Shown here: piece after piece, positions 9,376 through 18,384 of the stretch
Position numbering within the stretch: the first letter of the stretch is position 1
Layout: every line of letters begins with the position of its first letter
Assembly (NCBI GenBank): GCA_900768465.1
Contig: CAAGCY010000006.1
Span: forward strand, 124,001 to 188,000
From: Alphaproteobacteria bacterium
GTDB lineage: Bacteria; Pseudomonadota; Alphaproteobacteria; CAAGCB01; CAG-977
Direction of reading: 5' to 3'
DNA: 64,000 nucleotides
Notes under the pieces: model-generated
What the model was told of the DNA's origin: nothing
Seen by the model: only the letters and a program-made list of their open reading frames with translations
The model's database searches: none
Program-made: the position numbers and the translations under genes

Positions 9376-9726
9376 TTAGCGACGTCTCCGAATTCTGCTT
9401 TCCGGTCCTTTCCAATCGACTGCGTGCAGGTAAGCCTCCTTCATCGCTTCGCCGTATTTATCGTTTTCGATGTTCAACAAAAAATCGTAAATGCCGCAAA
9501 TAATTTCTGTTCGGATTCCTTCGCGTTCATCGCGGGACAAACGACAACATTCCGACCATGCGATTTGATTTCCCTGCCCGTCCGTAATAAACACGTCCGT
9601 AAAATCCCCTGCGGGCGACACGGGTTCTTTGCCTGCGACATACGGATTGCGCATCAAATTTTTCAAACACATGAACGTGACGGCTTTTGCCATTCTGTTG
9701 GCGATGTGATGTTCTTGGGCTGACAT
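9376..9726 (-). CDS. Hypothetical protein, 116 residues
   Basis: This is an unrecognised soluble protein. The chosen ATG has AAGGAG seven bases upstream; an in-frame earlier codon at 9774 lacks such a site. It contains a helical first third with several Cys (TFMCLKNLMRN), a possible beta segment (DVFITDGQGNQIAW), then ECCRLSRDEREGIRTEI, and it ends with a strongly basic RIRRRR tail. No membrane segment or signal peptide is seen. It stands alone between an M32 carboxypeptidase and hisZ with 74-101 bp of non-coding sequence on either side, so it is probably its own unit or the tail of the peptidase message. Confidence 0.75.
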   Translation of the reverse strand: MSAQEHHIANRMAKAVTFMCLKNLMRNPYVAGKEPVSPAGDFTDVFITDGQGNQIAWSECCRLSRDEREGIRTEIICGIYDFLLNIENDKYGEAMKEAYLHAVDWKGPESRIRRRR

Positions 9727-9827
9727 AAGGACTCTCCTTTGTAAAAAATCGCCTTTGAATTTACACAAAAACAACAGCTTCGCCTATTTAGACATTCTGT
9801 CAGATAACCGAACGACCGAAAACTTTT

Positions 9828-11279
9828 TTACGGCAAATAACGTTTTTCCAGCAGCTTTTTAAAACTTTGAGTCGATAGTCTTTTCCCCGTCGCAAACAAA
9901 ACAGAGTCATCGAAAGGACGCAAAGAAGCTTGGCTTCGAATATGGTTCGTCAGCCAGCCGTTCAACGGCGCAAAGTCGCCGCGCTCCAGACAATCCGACA
10001 GTTCGGGAACGGCTTTTTCCGCCGTTTCCAAAAACTGAGCCGCCGCCAGCGCGCCCAAAGTGTAATCGGGGAAATAACCGAAATTCCCGTCCGCCCAATG
10101 AATGTCCTGCAAGCATCCTTTGGCGTTCGTTTCGGGAACTACGCCCAGCAATTCGCGCATTTTATCGTTCCACGCGTCCGGCAAGTCTTTGACCTGCAAA
10201 TCACCGGCAATCATTGCTTTTTCAAGCTCGTAGCGCAAAATGATGTGCAAAGGATACGTTACTTCGTCGGCGTAAATGCGAATCAAAGACGGACAAACGG
10301 ACTGCACTTTTTCCCGCATCGTTTCGGGGCGTTCTCCCAGCTGCTTTGCCAGCCATCCCAAATACGCCGTCGAATGAAGCACGCCGATTTCCATCAGCAA
10401 AGACTGGCTTTCGTGCATCGCCATGCCGCGCTGTTGCCCGACGGGCTGATTCATATACGCATACGGCAAGTTCATTTCGTACAAAGCATGTCCCGTTTCA
10501 TGCATGACCGCGGCAATGCCTTCCATCGGATTGTCGGCTGAAAAATGGCTGACAATGCGAATATCGTCCTTGCCCAAAGTCGTGCAAAACGCCGTCGAAG
10601 AAACATCCATCCGCCCGCGATTGAAATCAAAGCCCATGCGAATCATCAAATCTTTGCAAAAAGCAATCTGTTCGGCAACGGGATGTGTTTTTTCGTATCC
10701 GCCCGTCGTTTGACGCGGTCGTGAACGGACCTTGTCAATGAAATTCGGCAAAAAAGCCTTCAAATCATTGAACAGCGGATTGATAAAATCCCGAGTTACG
10801 CCCGATTCGTACGAATCAAGCATCGCGTCATACGGATTTTGCGGATTTTTCAAAACAGCCGCCTGTTTTTGCAAATCGACCAGCCGCTCCAGGTACGGAC
10901 GAAACGCGGCGAAATTGTTTTCTTTGCGAGCGCCGAACCATACGGCGACACTGTCGTTGCGGGTTTTTGCCAGCTGTTCTATCAATTCTGCGGGCAGAAC
11001 CGAAGCCTCCGCGACTTCTTCCTTGGCTTTGCGGACATTGGCGCGCTGCCATTCGTCCAAATCGTCGGCATTATCCAGTTTATCAAACAGCTCCCCCCAA
11101 TCGGGCATTGTCAGGATTTCGTGAATACGCAGCTCCAGCGCCGTTTTCTGCTCTCCCCGTCCGTCCGCGGCGGCAGAAGGCGCGTTCAGCTGCCCGTCCA
11201 AATCAATCAAAGCGACAATATGTTCCAATATGTTTTTTTGTTCAAAGCGCTGTTCCAAAATTCGATAAGCGTTATTCAT
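9828..11279 (-). CDS. M32 family metallocarboxypeptidase (carboxypeptidase Taq type)
   Basis: This is a zinc carboxypeptidase that trims C-terminal residues from peptides, cytosolic in known members. The 483 residues fit the family (about 490-500). The zinc motif HETGHALYE lies at about residues 258-266, preceded by the DIRIVSHF region, and EVTYPLHIILRYELE follows at about 337 with the family's third ligand region. The start has an excellent ribosome site (AGGAGG five bases before ATG). No neighbouring gene is close enough to be clearly in the same operon; a terminator of the preceding gene lies just upstream. Confidence 0.93.
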   Translation of the reverse strand: MNNAYRILEQRFEQKNILEHIVALIDLDGQLNAPSAAADGRGEQKTALELRIHEILTMPDWGELFDKLDNADDLDEWQRANVRKAKEEVAEASVLPAELIEQLAKTRNDSVAVWFGARKENNFAAFRPYLERLVDLQKQAAVLKNPQNPYDAMLDSYESGVTRDFINPLFNDLKAFLPNFIDKVRSRPRQTTGGYEKTHPVAEQIAFCKDLMIRMGFDFNRGRMDVSSTAFCTTLGKDDIRIVSHFSADNPMEGIAAVMHETGHALYEMNLPYAYMNQPVGQQRGMAMHESQSLLMEIGVLHSTAYLGWLAKQLGERPETMREKVQSVCPSLIRIYADEVTYPLHIILRYELEKAMIAGDLQVKDLPDAWNDKMRELLGVVPETNAKGCLQDIHWADGNFGYFPDYTLGALAAAQFLETAEKAVPELSDCLERGDFAPLNGWLTNHIRSQASLRPFDDSVLFATGKRLSTQSFKKLLEKRYLP

Positions 11280-11296
11280 CCCATCCTCCTGACACT

Positions 11297-11328
11297 CAAT
11301 AAAAAAGCCGTCCTAATCGGGCGGCTTT
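11297..11328 (-). terminator. Rho-independent terminator of the QPVYYQ-repeat protein gene
   Basis: On the minus strand a 10-bp stem (arms 11319-11328 and 11304-11313, one G-T pair) with a 5-base loop is followed by a run of T (11298-11306). It sits 20 bp after the stop of the exported repeat protein gene and just upstream of the carboxypeptidase ribosome site. Confidence 0.85.
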
Positions 11329-11347
11329 GTTTATCGTTTCAAACGTT

Positions 11348-11962
11348 TTATTTCGCCGACAACAAATCCAACGAATTGCCGATAATGTTTTCAAACGTCA
11401 TCCCCGTTTCGTTTTCAATGGTTTCACGCGCGAACTGAGCCGAACGGGAAAACGGATCTTTTGCCTTTTCCATATCGCGCATCGCTTTCATCACGCGGTC
11501 GCGAACGGCTTCGGGTGCTTCTTTAATGCGCGATTCGAACGATGTCGGAATTTTATATCCCATACGGCGCAAATGCTGTGTAATGGACAGCATGTTGTGC
11601 ATATTGACTTCGGGAGCGTTGGCGCGCTGACCGTAATCCGTTCCCCACGTTGTCATTTCACCCGTAAATTCAGGCATTTTCGTATTCCAGATGTTATCTG
11701 CACCGCCCGCGTACGTCGGCTGATAAGGCTGAGAGCCGCGAATAACGGGACCGACCTGTTGCACCTGAATCGGCTGTTGCTGCTGATAATAAACAGGCTG
11801 CTGCGGTTGCTGATAATAAACGGGCTGTTGCGGTTGCTGATAATAAACGGGCTGCTGCGCCGTGTTTGCCGCCGCCCACGGATCGGACGGCAAAGATTGA
11901 GCGTTCGCCTGCGCCGCCAAAGCAATGAACGAAGCCGCTGCTGTCAAAATCATGTGTTTCAT
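11348..11962 (-). CDS. Exported protein with Gln-Pro-Val-Tyr repeats
   Basis: This 204-residue protein has a clear signal peptide (residues 1-21, cleavage after AQANA). Residues 34-70 are a low-complexity tract with three copies of the nine-residue unit QQPVYYQQP (36-62) followed by more Gln. A globular C-terminal part (about 95-204) contains NMHNMLSITQHLRRMGYKIP and ends in helices with NETGMTFENIIGNSLDLL. The likely location is periplasm or cell surface. It is a single-gene unit: a GGGAG site precedes the ATG and a strong terminator follows. Function is unknown; the repeat tract suggests a flexible linker or surface-interaction segment (inference). Confidence 0.85.
   Translation of the reverse strand: MKHMILTAAASFIALAAQANAQSLPSDPWAAANTAQQPVYYQQPQQPVYYQQPQQPVYYQQQQPIQVQQVGPVIRGSQPYQPTYAGGADNIWNTKMPEFTGEMTTWGTDYGQRANAPEVNMHNMLSITQHLRRMGYKIPTSFESRIKEAPEAVRDRVMKAMRDMEKAKDPFSRSAQFARETIENETGMTFENIIGNSLDLLSAK
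11777..11857 (-). repeat. Three tandem 27-bp units inside the exported protein gene
   Basis: The three units (11831-11857, 11804-11830, 11777-11803) encode the nine-residue repeat. The first two differ at one base and the third at a few. Near identity at DNA level points to recent duplication or slippage, so copy number may vary between strains. Confidence 0.85.
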
Positions 11963-12049
11963 TGGATTACTCCCGCCGAATTTTTATTATTAGTTACAGC
12001 ATACTCTCTTTTTCGCAAAAGGAATAGTTACAAAAATGTGTCGTTTTTG

Positions 12050-13426
12050 TTAAGCCCGCTTCCATTGCGTTCCCGACGGCGTATCTTCGATGACAACGCC
12101 TTTGTCCGCCAATTCCTTACGCACGGCGTCCGCCGTTGCGAAATCTTTGGCTTTGCGGGCATCGGCGCGTTTTTGAATCAACGCCTCGATTTCCGTTTCG
12201 GACAAGCCCTCTTCCTGTTTCGCGGGCGTCCAGCGGAACCATTCCTCGGGGTCTTGGTACAAAATGCCAAGCAAATGCCCCGAAGCTATCAGCGTTTTTT
12301 TCAATTCAGCCGCTTTTTCGGGCGATTTGTTCATTTCGGTGACCAGCCCGTGCAGAACCGCAATCGCTTTCGGCGTGTTCAAATCGTCGCTCAACGCTTC
12401 GACCACCTCGGCGGACGGTTCGGCATCCGTCAGATCAACATCGGGCGTTGCGCGCAAAGCCGTATAGAATCTGTCCATGGTCTGCTTGGCTTGCTTCAAT
12501 CCGTCGGGCATCCAGTTCAGCGGCTGGTGGTAATGCGTCCCCAAAGTATACAGACGGAACGCTTCCCCCGGCACTTGGTCAAGGATTTCGCGAATGGTAA
12601 AGAAGTTGCCTAGCGATTTGGACATTTTTTCGCCGTTGACCATCAAATGCCCATTGTGCATCCAGTATTTGGCGTAAAAATCGTGACCGAAAGCGCAGCA
12701 CGACTGCGCGATTTCGTTTTCGTGGTGCGGGAAAATCAAATCCTGTCCGCCGCCGTGGATGTCAAACGTTTCGCCCAAGTATTTGCTGCTCATCGCCGAG
12801 CATTCCAAATGCCAGCCCGGACGCCCGCGTCCCCAAGGGCTATCCCACCCCGGCTGAGTATCGTCGGACGGCTTCCACAAAATAAAGTCGGCGGCGTCGC
12901 GTTTGTACGGAGCAACCTCGACACGCGCGCCGGCAATCATTTCATCCATGGAGCGTCCCGACAGGCGTCCGTAGTTTTTCATCTTGGCAACGCTGAACAA
13001 AACATGCCCTTCGGCTTCGTAAGCATAGCCGTTGTCAATCAGCTTTTGCACCAAAGCAATCATCTCGGCGATATGTTGCGTGGCGCGCGGTTCGATGTCG
13101 GGCGGCAAAGCGTTCAGTTCGGCAATGTCGTCGTGAAAGAATTTCGCCGTTTTTTCGGTAATGACGTTAATGGGTTCGCCCGATTCCTGCGACCGTTTGA
13201 TGATTTTGTCGTCCACATCGGTAATGTTGCGGACATACGTTACCTTGGGATACAGCTGTTTGAGCAAGCGGTACAGCGTATCGAAAACGATAATCGGGCG
13301 CGCGTTGCCGATATGAGCGCGGTCATAAACCGTCGGACCGCAAACGTACATGCGGACGTTATTCGGGTCAAGCGGCTCGAATTTTTCCTTTTTGCGGCTC
13401 ATCGTGTTTGTAACGTACAAAGTCAT
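12050..13426 (-). CDS. cysS: Cysteinyl-tRNA synthetase
   Basis: This class I synthetase charges tRNA-Cys. The 458 residues are family-typical. CGPTVYDRAHIGNAR (about residues 29-43) carries the zinc Cys and the HIGH-like motif, GWHLECSAMS (about 206) a further zinc Cys, HHENEIAQS (about 234) the zinc His, and GEKMSKSLGNF (about 265) the KMSKS loop. It is the last gene of nadE-gltX-cysS, starting 5 bp after gltX. A weak A/T-rich inverted repeat overlaps and follows the stop (12030-12050) and may help end transcription. Confidence 0.96.
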   Translation of the reverse strand: MTLYVTNTMSRKKEKFEPLDPNNVRMYVCGPTVYDRAHIGNARPIIVFDTLYRLLKQLYPKVTYVRNITDVDDKIIKRSQESGEPINVITEKTAKFFHDDIAELNALPPDIEPRATQHIAEMIALVQKLIDNGYAYEAEGHVLFSVAKMKNYGRLSGRSMDEMIAGARVEVAPYKRDAADFILWKPSDDTQPGWDSPWGRGRPGWHLECSAMSSKYLGETFDIHGGGQDLIFPHHENEIAQSCCAFGHDFYAKYWMHNGHLMVNGEKMSKSLGNFFTIREILDQVPGEAFRLYTLGTHYHQPLNWMPDGLKQAKQTMDRFYTALRATPDVDLTDAEPSAEVVEALSDDLNTPKAIAVLHGLVTEMNKSPEKAAELKKTLIASGHLLGILYQDPEEWFRWTPAKQEEGLSETEIEALIQKRADARKAKDFATADAVRKELADKGVVIEDTPSGTQWKRA

Positions 13427-13431
13427 CTTTT

Positions 13432-14787
13432 TTATCCTTGCAAACGTTTTAAAGTTTTTTCATAGCCCAAGACAGGCAGCAGCATTTTCAGTTCGGGTCC
13501 CTGCTCCAGTCCCGTCAAAGCCAAACGTATCGGGTGGAACAAATCGCGCCCTTTGCGTCCCGTTTTTTCCTTGACGGCGGCGGTCCACGTCCCGAACGTG
13601 TTTTCGTCGAATTCGCCCGACGGCAGCAATTCCGCCGCTTGGCGCGTAAAAGCGCGGTCTTCGTCGTTCAAATCGAAAATCAAGTCTTCGCCGCAGATTT
13701 TCACCCAATCGTTTACGTCGTCAACCTTGGTCAGGTTCGGCGAAACCGCCGCCCACAGCTGTTCGGAAATCGGAGCTTTACCCTCGGCTTTCAAGCGGTT
13801 GTTGACTTCGGACAACGGCAAAGCGTGAACAATGCGGGGATTGAGCTTGAACAAATCCTGCGTGTCGAAATGCGGCTGAGCGCGCCCGAACTTGGTCAAA
13901 TCAAAGTGCGGAGCAAGCGCGTCCAGGCTTGTTTCGACGACGGTCGCGTCCGACGTTCCCAAACGCGCCAGCAGACAAGCAATGGTCATCGGCTCGATTC
14001 CCGCTTCGCGCAAATCGCGGAAGTTGACGGACCCCAAGCGTTTGGACAATTTGCCCTCTTTGCCCGTCAGCAAAGGCGGATGTCCGAACACGGGCACTTT
14101 TCCGCCCAAAGCTTCGAACATCTGAATTTGAACGGCGGTGTTTGTAACGTGGTCTTCGCCGCGGATGATATGCGTGATGCCGAAATCCATATCGTCGATG
14201 ACGGACGGCAGCATGTACGGGAAAGTCCCGTCTTCGCGCACGATAATCGGGTCGCTCAAGTGCGCGCCGTTGTACGAACAATGCCCGCGCACCATATCGT
14301 CCCACGACGTTTCCTTGTGTTCCAAAACAAAGCGGTAGTGCGGACGGCGGCCTTCGGCTTCATACGCTTTGCGCTGTTCGTCGGTCAAATGCATGCCCGC
14401 ACGATCGTAGACGGGAGGAAGCCCGCGCGCGCGCTGACGGCGGCGTTTGTATTCCAGCTCCTCCGCCGTTTCGTAACAAGCGTAAATCAAGCCTTTGGCG
14501 CGCAACTGTTCGACGACTTCGCGGTAACGCTCCAAACGGGCGGATTGATGTTCCAGCCTGTCCCAAGAAATCTTCAGCCAGTTCAGCGCTTCGTAAACGG
14601 CGGCTTCGTATTCGGGCTTGGACCGTTCCGTATCGGTGTCGTCCATTCGCAAAACGAAAGACACGTCCTCGCCCGCCTGTTTTTTATTCAAAGCAAACAA
14701 ATAATTCAACAACGCCGTACGCAGATTCCCGATGTGCATATATCCCGTCGGGCTGGGGGCAAAACGAACAACAATCACTTTAATCAA
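13432..14787 (-). CDS. gltX: Glutamyl-tRNA synthetase
   Basis: This class I synthetase attaches glutamate to tRNA-Glu. The 451 residues begin with VVRFAPSPTGYMHIGNLR, containing the HIGH-like motif at residues 17-20, and include EGKLSKRLGSV (KMSKS-like loop, about 246-256). An anticodon-binding helical domain occupies the C-terminal third. Many alphaproteobacteria carry two GltX copies, one serving tRNA-Gln for transamidation; which type this is cannot be told here. Its ATG overlaps the nadE stop by 4 bp, so translation is probably coupled. Confidence 0.95.
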   Translation of the reverse strand: MIKVIVVRFAPSPTGYMHIGNLRTALLNYLFALNKKQAGEDVSFVLRMDDTDTERSKPEYEAAVYEALNWLKISWDRLEHQSARLERYREVVEQLRAKGLIYACYETAEELEYKRRRQRARGLPPVYDRAGMHLTDEQRKAYEAEGRRPHYRFVLEHKETSWDDMVRGHCSYNGAHLSDPIIVREDGTFPYMLPSVIDDMDFGITHIIRGEDHVTNTAVQIQMFEALGGKVPVFGHPPLLTGKEGKLSKRLGSVNFRDLREAGIEPMTIACLLARLGTSDATVVETSLDALAPHFDLTKFGRAQPHFDTQDLFKLNPRIVHALPLSEVNNRLKAEGKAPISEQLWAAVSPNLTKVDDVNDWVKICGEDLIFDLNDEDRAFTRQAAELLPSGEFDENTFGTWTAAVKEKTGRKGRDLFHPIRLALTGLEQGPELKMLLPVLGYEKTLKRLQG

Positions 14788-16262
14788 ACCTTCTTGGTAA
14801 TGGGATAATCCCAGTCTTCGTCAAAAGAACGGCGGGACAGCTTGATGCCCTGCGCGCCCTGTTTGCGCTTGAATTCCGCGCGGTGCAACAGTTGCCAAAC
14901 TTTGCGAACCGTCGCTTCGTCATAGCCCGCGGATATAACTTCGTCAACACCCGCATCGTTTTCAATCAGCATTTTCAAAATCGCGTCCAAAGTCGGATAC
15001 GGCGGCAAAGAATCCTCGTCCTTTTGATTCGGACGCAGTTCCGCGGTCGGCGCTTTGGTAATCAGGTTGTCGGGCATAACGCGCTTGATGTCGTTTTCAA
15101 TCCAGCGCGGATGGTTTTGGTTGCGCCAGCGCGCCAAAGCGTACGCGTCCGTTTTGTACAAGTCCTTTATCGGCGCCAATCCCCCGCACATATCGCCGTA
15201 CAAAGTCGAATAACCGACGGCTTCTTCGGATTTGTTGCAGGTGGCAAGCAGCAAATCGCCGAATTTGTTGGACAGCGCCATCAGCATCGTTCCGCGCATG
15301 CGCGCCTGCAAGTTTTCTTCGGTCGCGTCGCGGTCTTTGCCCGCGAACACGGGAGCAAGCACATCCTCCATCGCTTTGACGGGATCGACAATCGGCAGAA
15401 TGTCGTAGCGGATGCCAAGACATTCGGCGACGGCGCGCGCGTCTTTCAAGCTTTCTTCGCCGGTAAAGACGGACGGCATCATCACGGCGCGCACTTTGTC
15501 CGCGCCCAAAGCGTCAACGGCAATCGCGGCGCACATCGCGCTGTCAAACCCGCCCGACAATCCCAGCAAAACGCCGTTGAAGCCGTTTTTGCGCACATAG
15601 TCGCCGACCCCCATCGTCAAAGCGCGCCAAGTGTTTTCGGGTTCGCTTGTCCACGGCCAGAACACTTCGTCCACGCCTGCGACGCCTTCTTTCCACAAAG
15701 GCAGACATTCGATAAACCCGCCGTCCAAATCCAGCATGAACGACCCGCCCGCGTAAACCGCGCTGTCGTTTCCGCCGACAAGGTTCGTGTACACCAGCGG
15801 CAAGCGGATACGCGACGCGAACGTGCGCGCGTGTTCCAAAGTTTCCGTCACCGTCCCGCTTCTGAACGGACGGGCGTCCAGCACAATCAGCTTGTCCACA
15901 CCGTTGCAGTTGACGGGTTCAAAGCCGATGGAAACGGCAACCGCCAAGCCCGATATGGTAAAGTGGTTTCCGTAATGCACGCCCTTTGCGTTGACCAGTA
16001 CGGGCGTCGCGCCGCCCGCCCCGTCGGGAATGGCGGTCAAAATCTCGCGATCGTTGTGATAGACTTTTTCCAATGTTTTGTGAACTTTCGCCATAAAGGA
16101 TTTGGAATATGCCAAGTCCCCCAAAGGCCAGCCCGTCAAAGCGTATGCGGGCAAAACCAATGTTTCGCCCTTGCTTTGAATGCCCTGTTCCGCCGCCCAA
16201 TGGATTTTTTTCAAGTTCCCTTCCAAATCGCCGGCGACAGGGTTGATTTGCGCAATCAGCAT
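14784..16262 (-). CDS. nadE: NAD+ synthase of the glutamine-dependent type with degenerate glutaminase domain
   Basis: NadE amidates nicotinate adenine dinucleotide to NAD+. The C-terminal synthetase domain (from about residue 215) looks intact: PP-loop SGGFDS (236-241), MMPSVFTGEESL, TEENLQARMRG, and NKSEEAVGYSTLYGDMCGG. The N-terminal nitrilase-like domain (1-200) is shortened. The usual FPE motif with the catalytic Glu reads LPAYALTGWPLGDL (Ala39), the LPNYGVFDEKR segment carrying the Lys is absent, and the ICEDIW Cys motif is replaced by VSIGFEPV (110-117). The protein is 492 residues, against about 550 or more for usual two-domain enzymes. It may therefore use free ammonia. It is first in the operon with gltX and cysS; GGAGGA precedes the ATG. 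Confidence 0.9.
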   Translation of the reverse strand: MLIAQINPVAGDLEGNLKKIHWAAEQGIQSKGETLVLPAYALTGWPLGDLAYSKSFMAKVHKTLEKVYHNDREILTAIPDGAGGATPVLVNAKGVHYGNHFTISGLAVAVSIGFEPVNCNGVDKLIVLDARPFRSGTVTETLEHARTFASRIRLPLVYTNLVGGNDSAVYAGGSFMLDLDGGFIECLPLWKEGVAGVDEVFWPWTSEPENTWRALTMGVGDYVRKNGFNGVLLGLSGGFDSAMCAAIAVDALGADKVRAVMMPSVFTGEESLKDARAVAECLGIRYDILPIVDPVKAMEDVLAPVFAGKDRDATEENLQARMRGTMLMALSNKFGDLLLATCNKSEEAVGYSTLYGDMCGGLAPIKDLYKTDAYALARWRNQNHPRWIENDIKRVMPDNLITKAPTAELRPNQKDEDSLPPYPTLDAILKMLIENDAGVDEVISAGYDEATVRKVWQLLHRAEFKRKQGAQGIKLSRRSFDEDWDYPITKKV

Positions 16263-16331
16263 GCGGATTCCTCCAAAATAAGTAAATTTAGGTCAGTTTA
16301 TCGCGCTTTCGGATTGAATTCCATAAAAAAA

Positions 16332-17234
16332 CTATTTTGTTTCAATTTCTTTCAATCGGGCTTCGATTTCGCGCAGCGACGGCAAAGATTCCTGCGCGCC
16401 CGTCTTCAAGCACGCCAAAGCCGCCCCGCAGCACGCGTGCCTCATCGCGTCCGCAAACGGCAGCCCCGCGTCAATCATCGCGGCGAATATGCCGACGAAC
16501 GCGTCGCCCGCCCCCGTGGTGTCCACGGGTTTGACGGGCAAAGAAGAAACCGAAAACACTTGTCCGTCCATGGCGGCGACAACCCCTTTTTTGCCCAAAG
16601 TAATCAAGCATGCCCCGCCTGTTTTTTCCGCCAAAGCAAGCGCGGTTTGTTCGGCTGATTTTCCCTCTTGCCCCATCACCGTTTCGGCTTCGATTTCGTT
16701 GACAATCAGGTAATCGACGTCTTGCAAAGCGTCCGACGGCACTTCGCGCGCGGGGGCGACGTTCAGAACCGTTTTTGCGCCTTTGGCTTTCGCGCGTTTC
16801 AACAGGCGGAAGTTTTCGGCGGGCGGGACTTCCATTTGCATCACGACGACCGTTTCGGAAGACAGCAGAGAATCGGGAACGGCGACCGACGAAGCGCCGG
16901 CATTCGCGCCGCTTGCCACGACAATCGAGTTTTCAGCCGTTTCGTCGACCATAATCATCGCCATTCCCGTTGCCGAATCCGTCTTTTGCACGAAAGAACA
17001 ATCGACCCCGACCGCTTTCAATGCCGTCAGCGGCACTTTGGCGATTTCGTCCGCCCCGACCGCGCCGACAATTTTGACAATGCCGCCCGCTTTTGCCGCG
17101 GCGGCGGCTTGGTTCGCCCCCTTGCCGCCCGCTTTGACAACGGCGTTCGGAGTCAAAACCGTTTCCCCCGGTTTTGGAAACGACTTGACATTCAAAAAGA
17201 AATCGGCATTCAGCGATCCGAAAACGACTATCAT
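16332..17234 (-). CDS. rbsK: Ribokinase, PfkB family
   Basis: This sugar kinase most likely phosphorylates ribose to ribose-5-phosphate. The 300-residue form starts at MIVVFGSLNADF with AAGGAG six bases upstream; the frame is open 40 codons earlier but without homology. PfkB signatures are KAGGKGANQAAAAAKAGG (residues 34-51) and the anion-hole/catalytic motif DTTGAGDAFVGIF (about 245-257) with the base Asp. No ABC ribose transporter or RbsD is nearby; the window also carries rpiB, so ribose-5-phosphate could enter the pentose pathway. The exact sugar is an assumption from family resemblance. Confidence 0.87.
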   Translation of the reverse strand: MIVVFGSLNADFFLNVKSFPKPGETVLTPNAVVKAGGKGANQAAAAAKAGGIVKIVGAVGADEIAKVPLTALKAVGVDCSFVQKTDSATGMAMIMVDETAENSIVVASGANAGASSVAVPDSLLSSETVVVMQMEVPPAENFRLLKRAKAKGAKTVLNVAPAREVPSDALQDVDYLIVNEIEAETVMGQEGKSAEQTALALAEKTGGACLITLGKKGVVAAMDGQVFSVSSLPVKPVDTTGAGDAFVGIFAAMIDAGLPFADAMRHACCGAALACLKTGAQESLPSLREIEARLKEIETK

Positions 17235-17260
17235 AAACAGCTCCTTGTTTGATTTTGTCC

Positions 17261-17289
17261 AGCATAGCAAAACAGCCATATTCCGACAA
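17261..17289 (-). promoter_or_regulatory. Sigma70-type promoter of ribokinase
   Basis: On the minus strand, TTGTCG (17284-17289) and TATGCT (17261-17266) are spaced by 17 bases. The start of transcription would fall near 17254, about 20 bases before the ribokinase ATG. Confidence 0.6.
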
Positions 17290-17367
17290 GCGCGGATTTT
17301 TGTTTTGTATTTTGACCAAAACGCGATAATCTGAATCAATATCTTAAACAACAAGGCTGATACCGCT

Positions 17368-18384
17368 ATGGCTAAAAAAGACGACGATTGGGATTTGAAC
17401 GACTTGAACGAAGACGAAGACGAAGACGACTACGATGACGACGAAGAAGATGAAGACGGGGATGACGACAATTCCGACGAAGACGCCGAAGATTCGGCGC
17501 GGTCGAAACGCCTGATTTTTGCGTCGCTGAAAATCCTTGTGTCTTTGGCGTTGCTGGCGGCGGCGGGCGTTATGGTGTTTGCGCCCGAAAAAATCCCCGA
17601 TTCCGTTACGGACAAGCTGGAGCAAGTCAAACCGCTGGTCGGTCAAGCCAAACAGCGCGTCGAAAACATCGTCGCCAAAATCGCAAAAGACGAACCGTCC
17701 CCCGCCAAGCCCGCCGATTTGCCGAAAATTCAACACCCCTCCCCCGAACCGAAACGGGCGGAACCCGTCAATTTCGCACAAAAGCGCGCCTTGCCCGCCC
17801 CTCAATCCGTCGAAAACGCCCCTCAACAGGCGCAACAACCTCAACAGCCCCGGCAGACTCAGCAAAACCGCTTTAACCTGCGCGGCGCGGGTCAAATTCC
17901 TGATTTGCTGACTGCGATTTCACAAAGACCGCAACTGCGCGAAGCTCTGTTAAAAGCCGATGTCTATACTTTTGAAAGCTTGCCCCGTCTGCGCCCCTTT
18001 ATCCGTTCGTTCATTCTGCAATGGGCGAACGTCGCCACGACAGGCGAAGCGGCGGCGCTGGCAGGCATGCCTTTTTCCGATTTTGAAAATCGTGTCTTGA
18101 TTGATTTATTACCGTTTACGACGCTCAGACGCGCCGGACTGACACCGTCCTATGACGGAACTCTGATAAAAGAAAGCCCCGAAGAAGCGGCGGCTTCGCT
18201 GTTCATGTATCTGAAACCGATTGTAGACTCCAAAACGCCCGACAATGAAAAACTGGCGGTTGTCGAACCTGTTTCGACGTTTTTGCTGTACCGTTGCGGA
18301 AATCGGAAAGAATGTCTGGAATCGTGGGATTTGCTGATTGATATGCTGGAACTGTCCGACTTTAAAGAAAGGCTGCGGCAATGA
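17368..18384 (+). CDS. Single-pass membrane protein with very acidic N-terminus, unknown function
   Basis: I do not recognise this 338-residue protein. Residues 5-43 are almost all Asp and Glu. A single membrane helix follows (about 49-71), then a proline- and glutamine-rich linker (about 105-165), then a folded C-terminal domain (about 170-338) with QIPDLLTAISQRPQLREALL and Cys residues near CGNRKECLESW. By charge the acidic end should be cytosolic and the domain periplasmic. The gene is divergent from ribokinase and overlaps the next gene by 4 bp (ATGA), so the pair is translationally coupled with a GT-C-type membrane enzyme and may support it (inference). Confidence 0.8.
   Translation: MAKKDDDWDLNDLNEDEDEDDYDDDEEDEDGDDDNSDEDAEDSARSKRLIFASLKILVSLALLAAAGVMVFAPEKIPDSVTDKLEQVKPLVGQAKQRVENIVAKIAKDEPSPAKPADLPKIQHPSPEPKRAEPVNFAQKRALPAPQSVENAPQQAQQPQQPRQTQQNRFNLRGAGQIPDLLTAISQRPQLREALLKADVYTFESLPRLRPFIRSFILQWANVATTGEAAALAGMPFSDFENRVLIDLLPFTTLRRAGLTPSYDGTLIKESPEEAAASLFMYLKPIVDSKTPDNEKLAVVEPVSTFLLYRCGNRKECLESWDLLIDMLELSDFKERLRQ

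Noticed and set aside
11777..11857. CRISPR-like array
   Set aside because: The repeats are directly tandem without spacers, in frame, and encode a protein repeat.
14883..16658. 591-codon plus-strand open frame opposite nadE and ribokinase
   Set aside because: Antisense shadow; it spans two unrelated genes and a promoter.
17235..17354. 40-codon in-frame extension of ribokinase
   Set aside because: It contains the predicted promoter; the family N-terminus and AAGGAG support the ATG at 17234.
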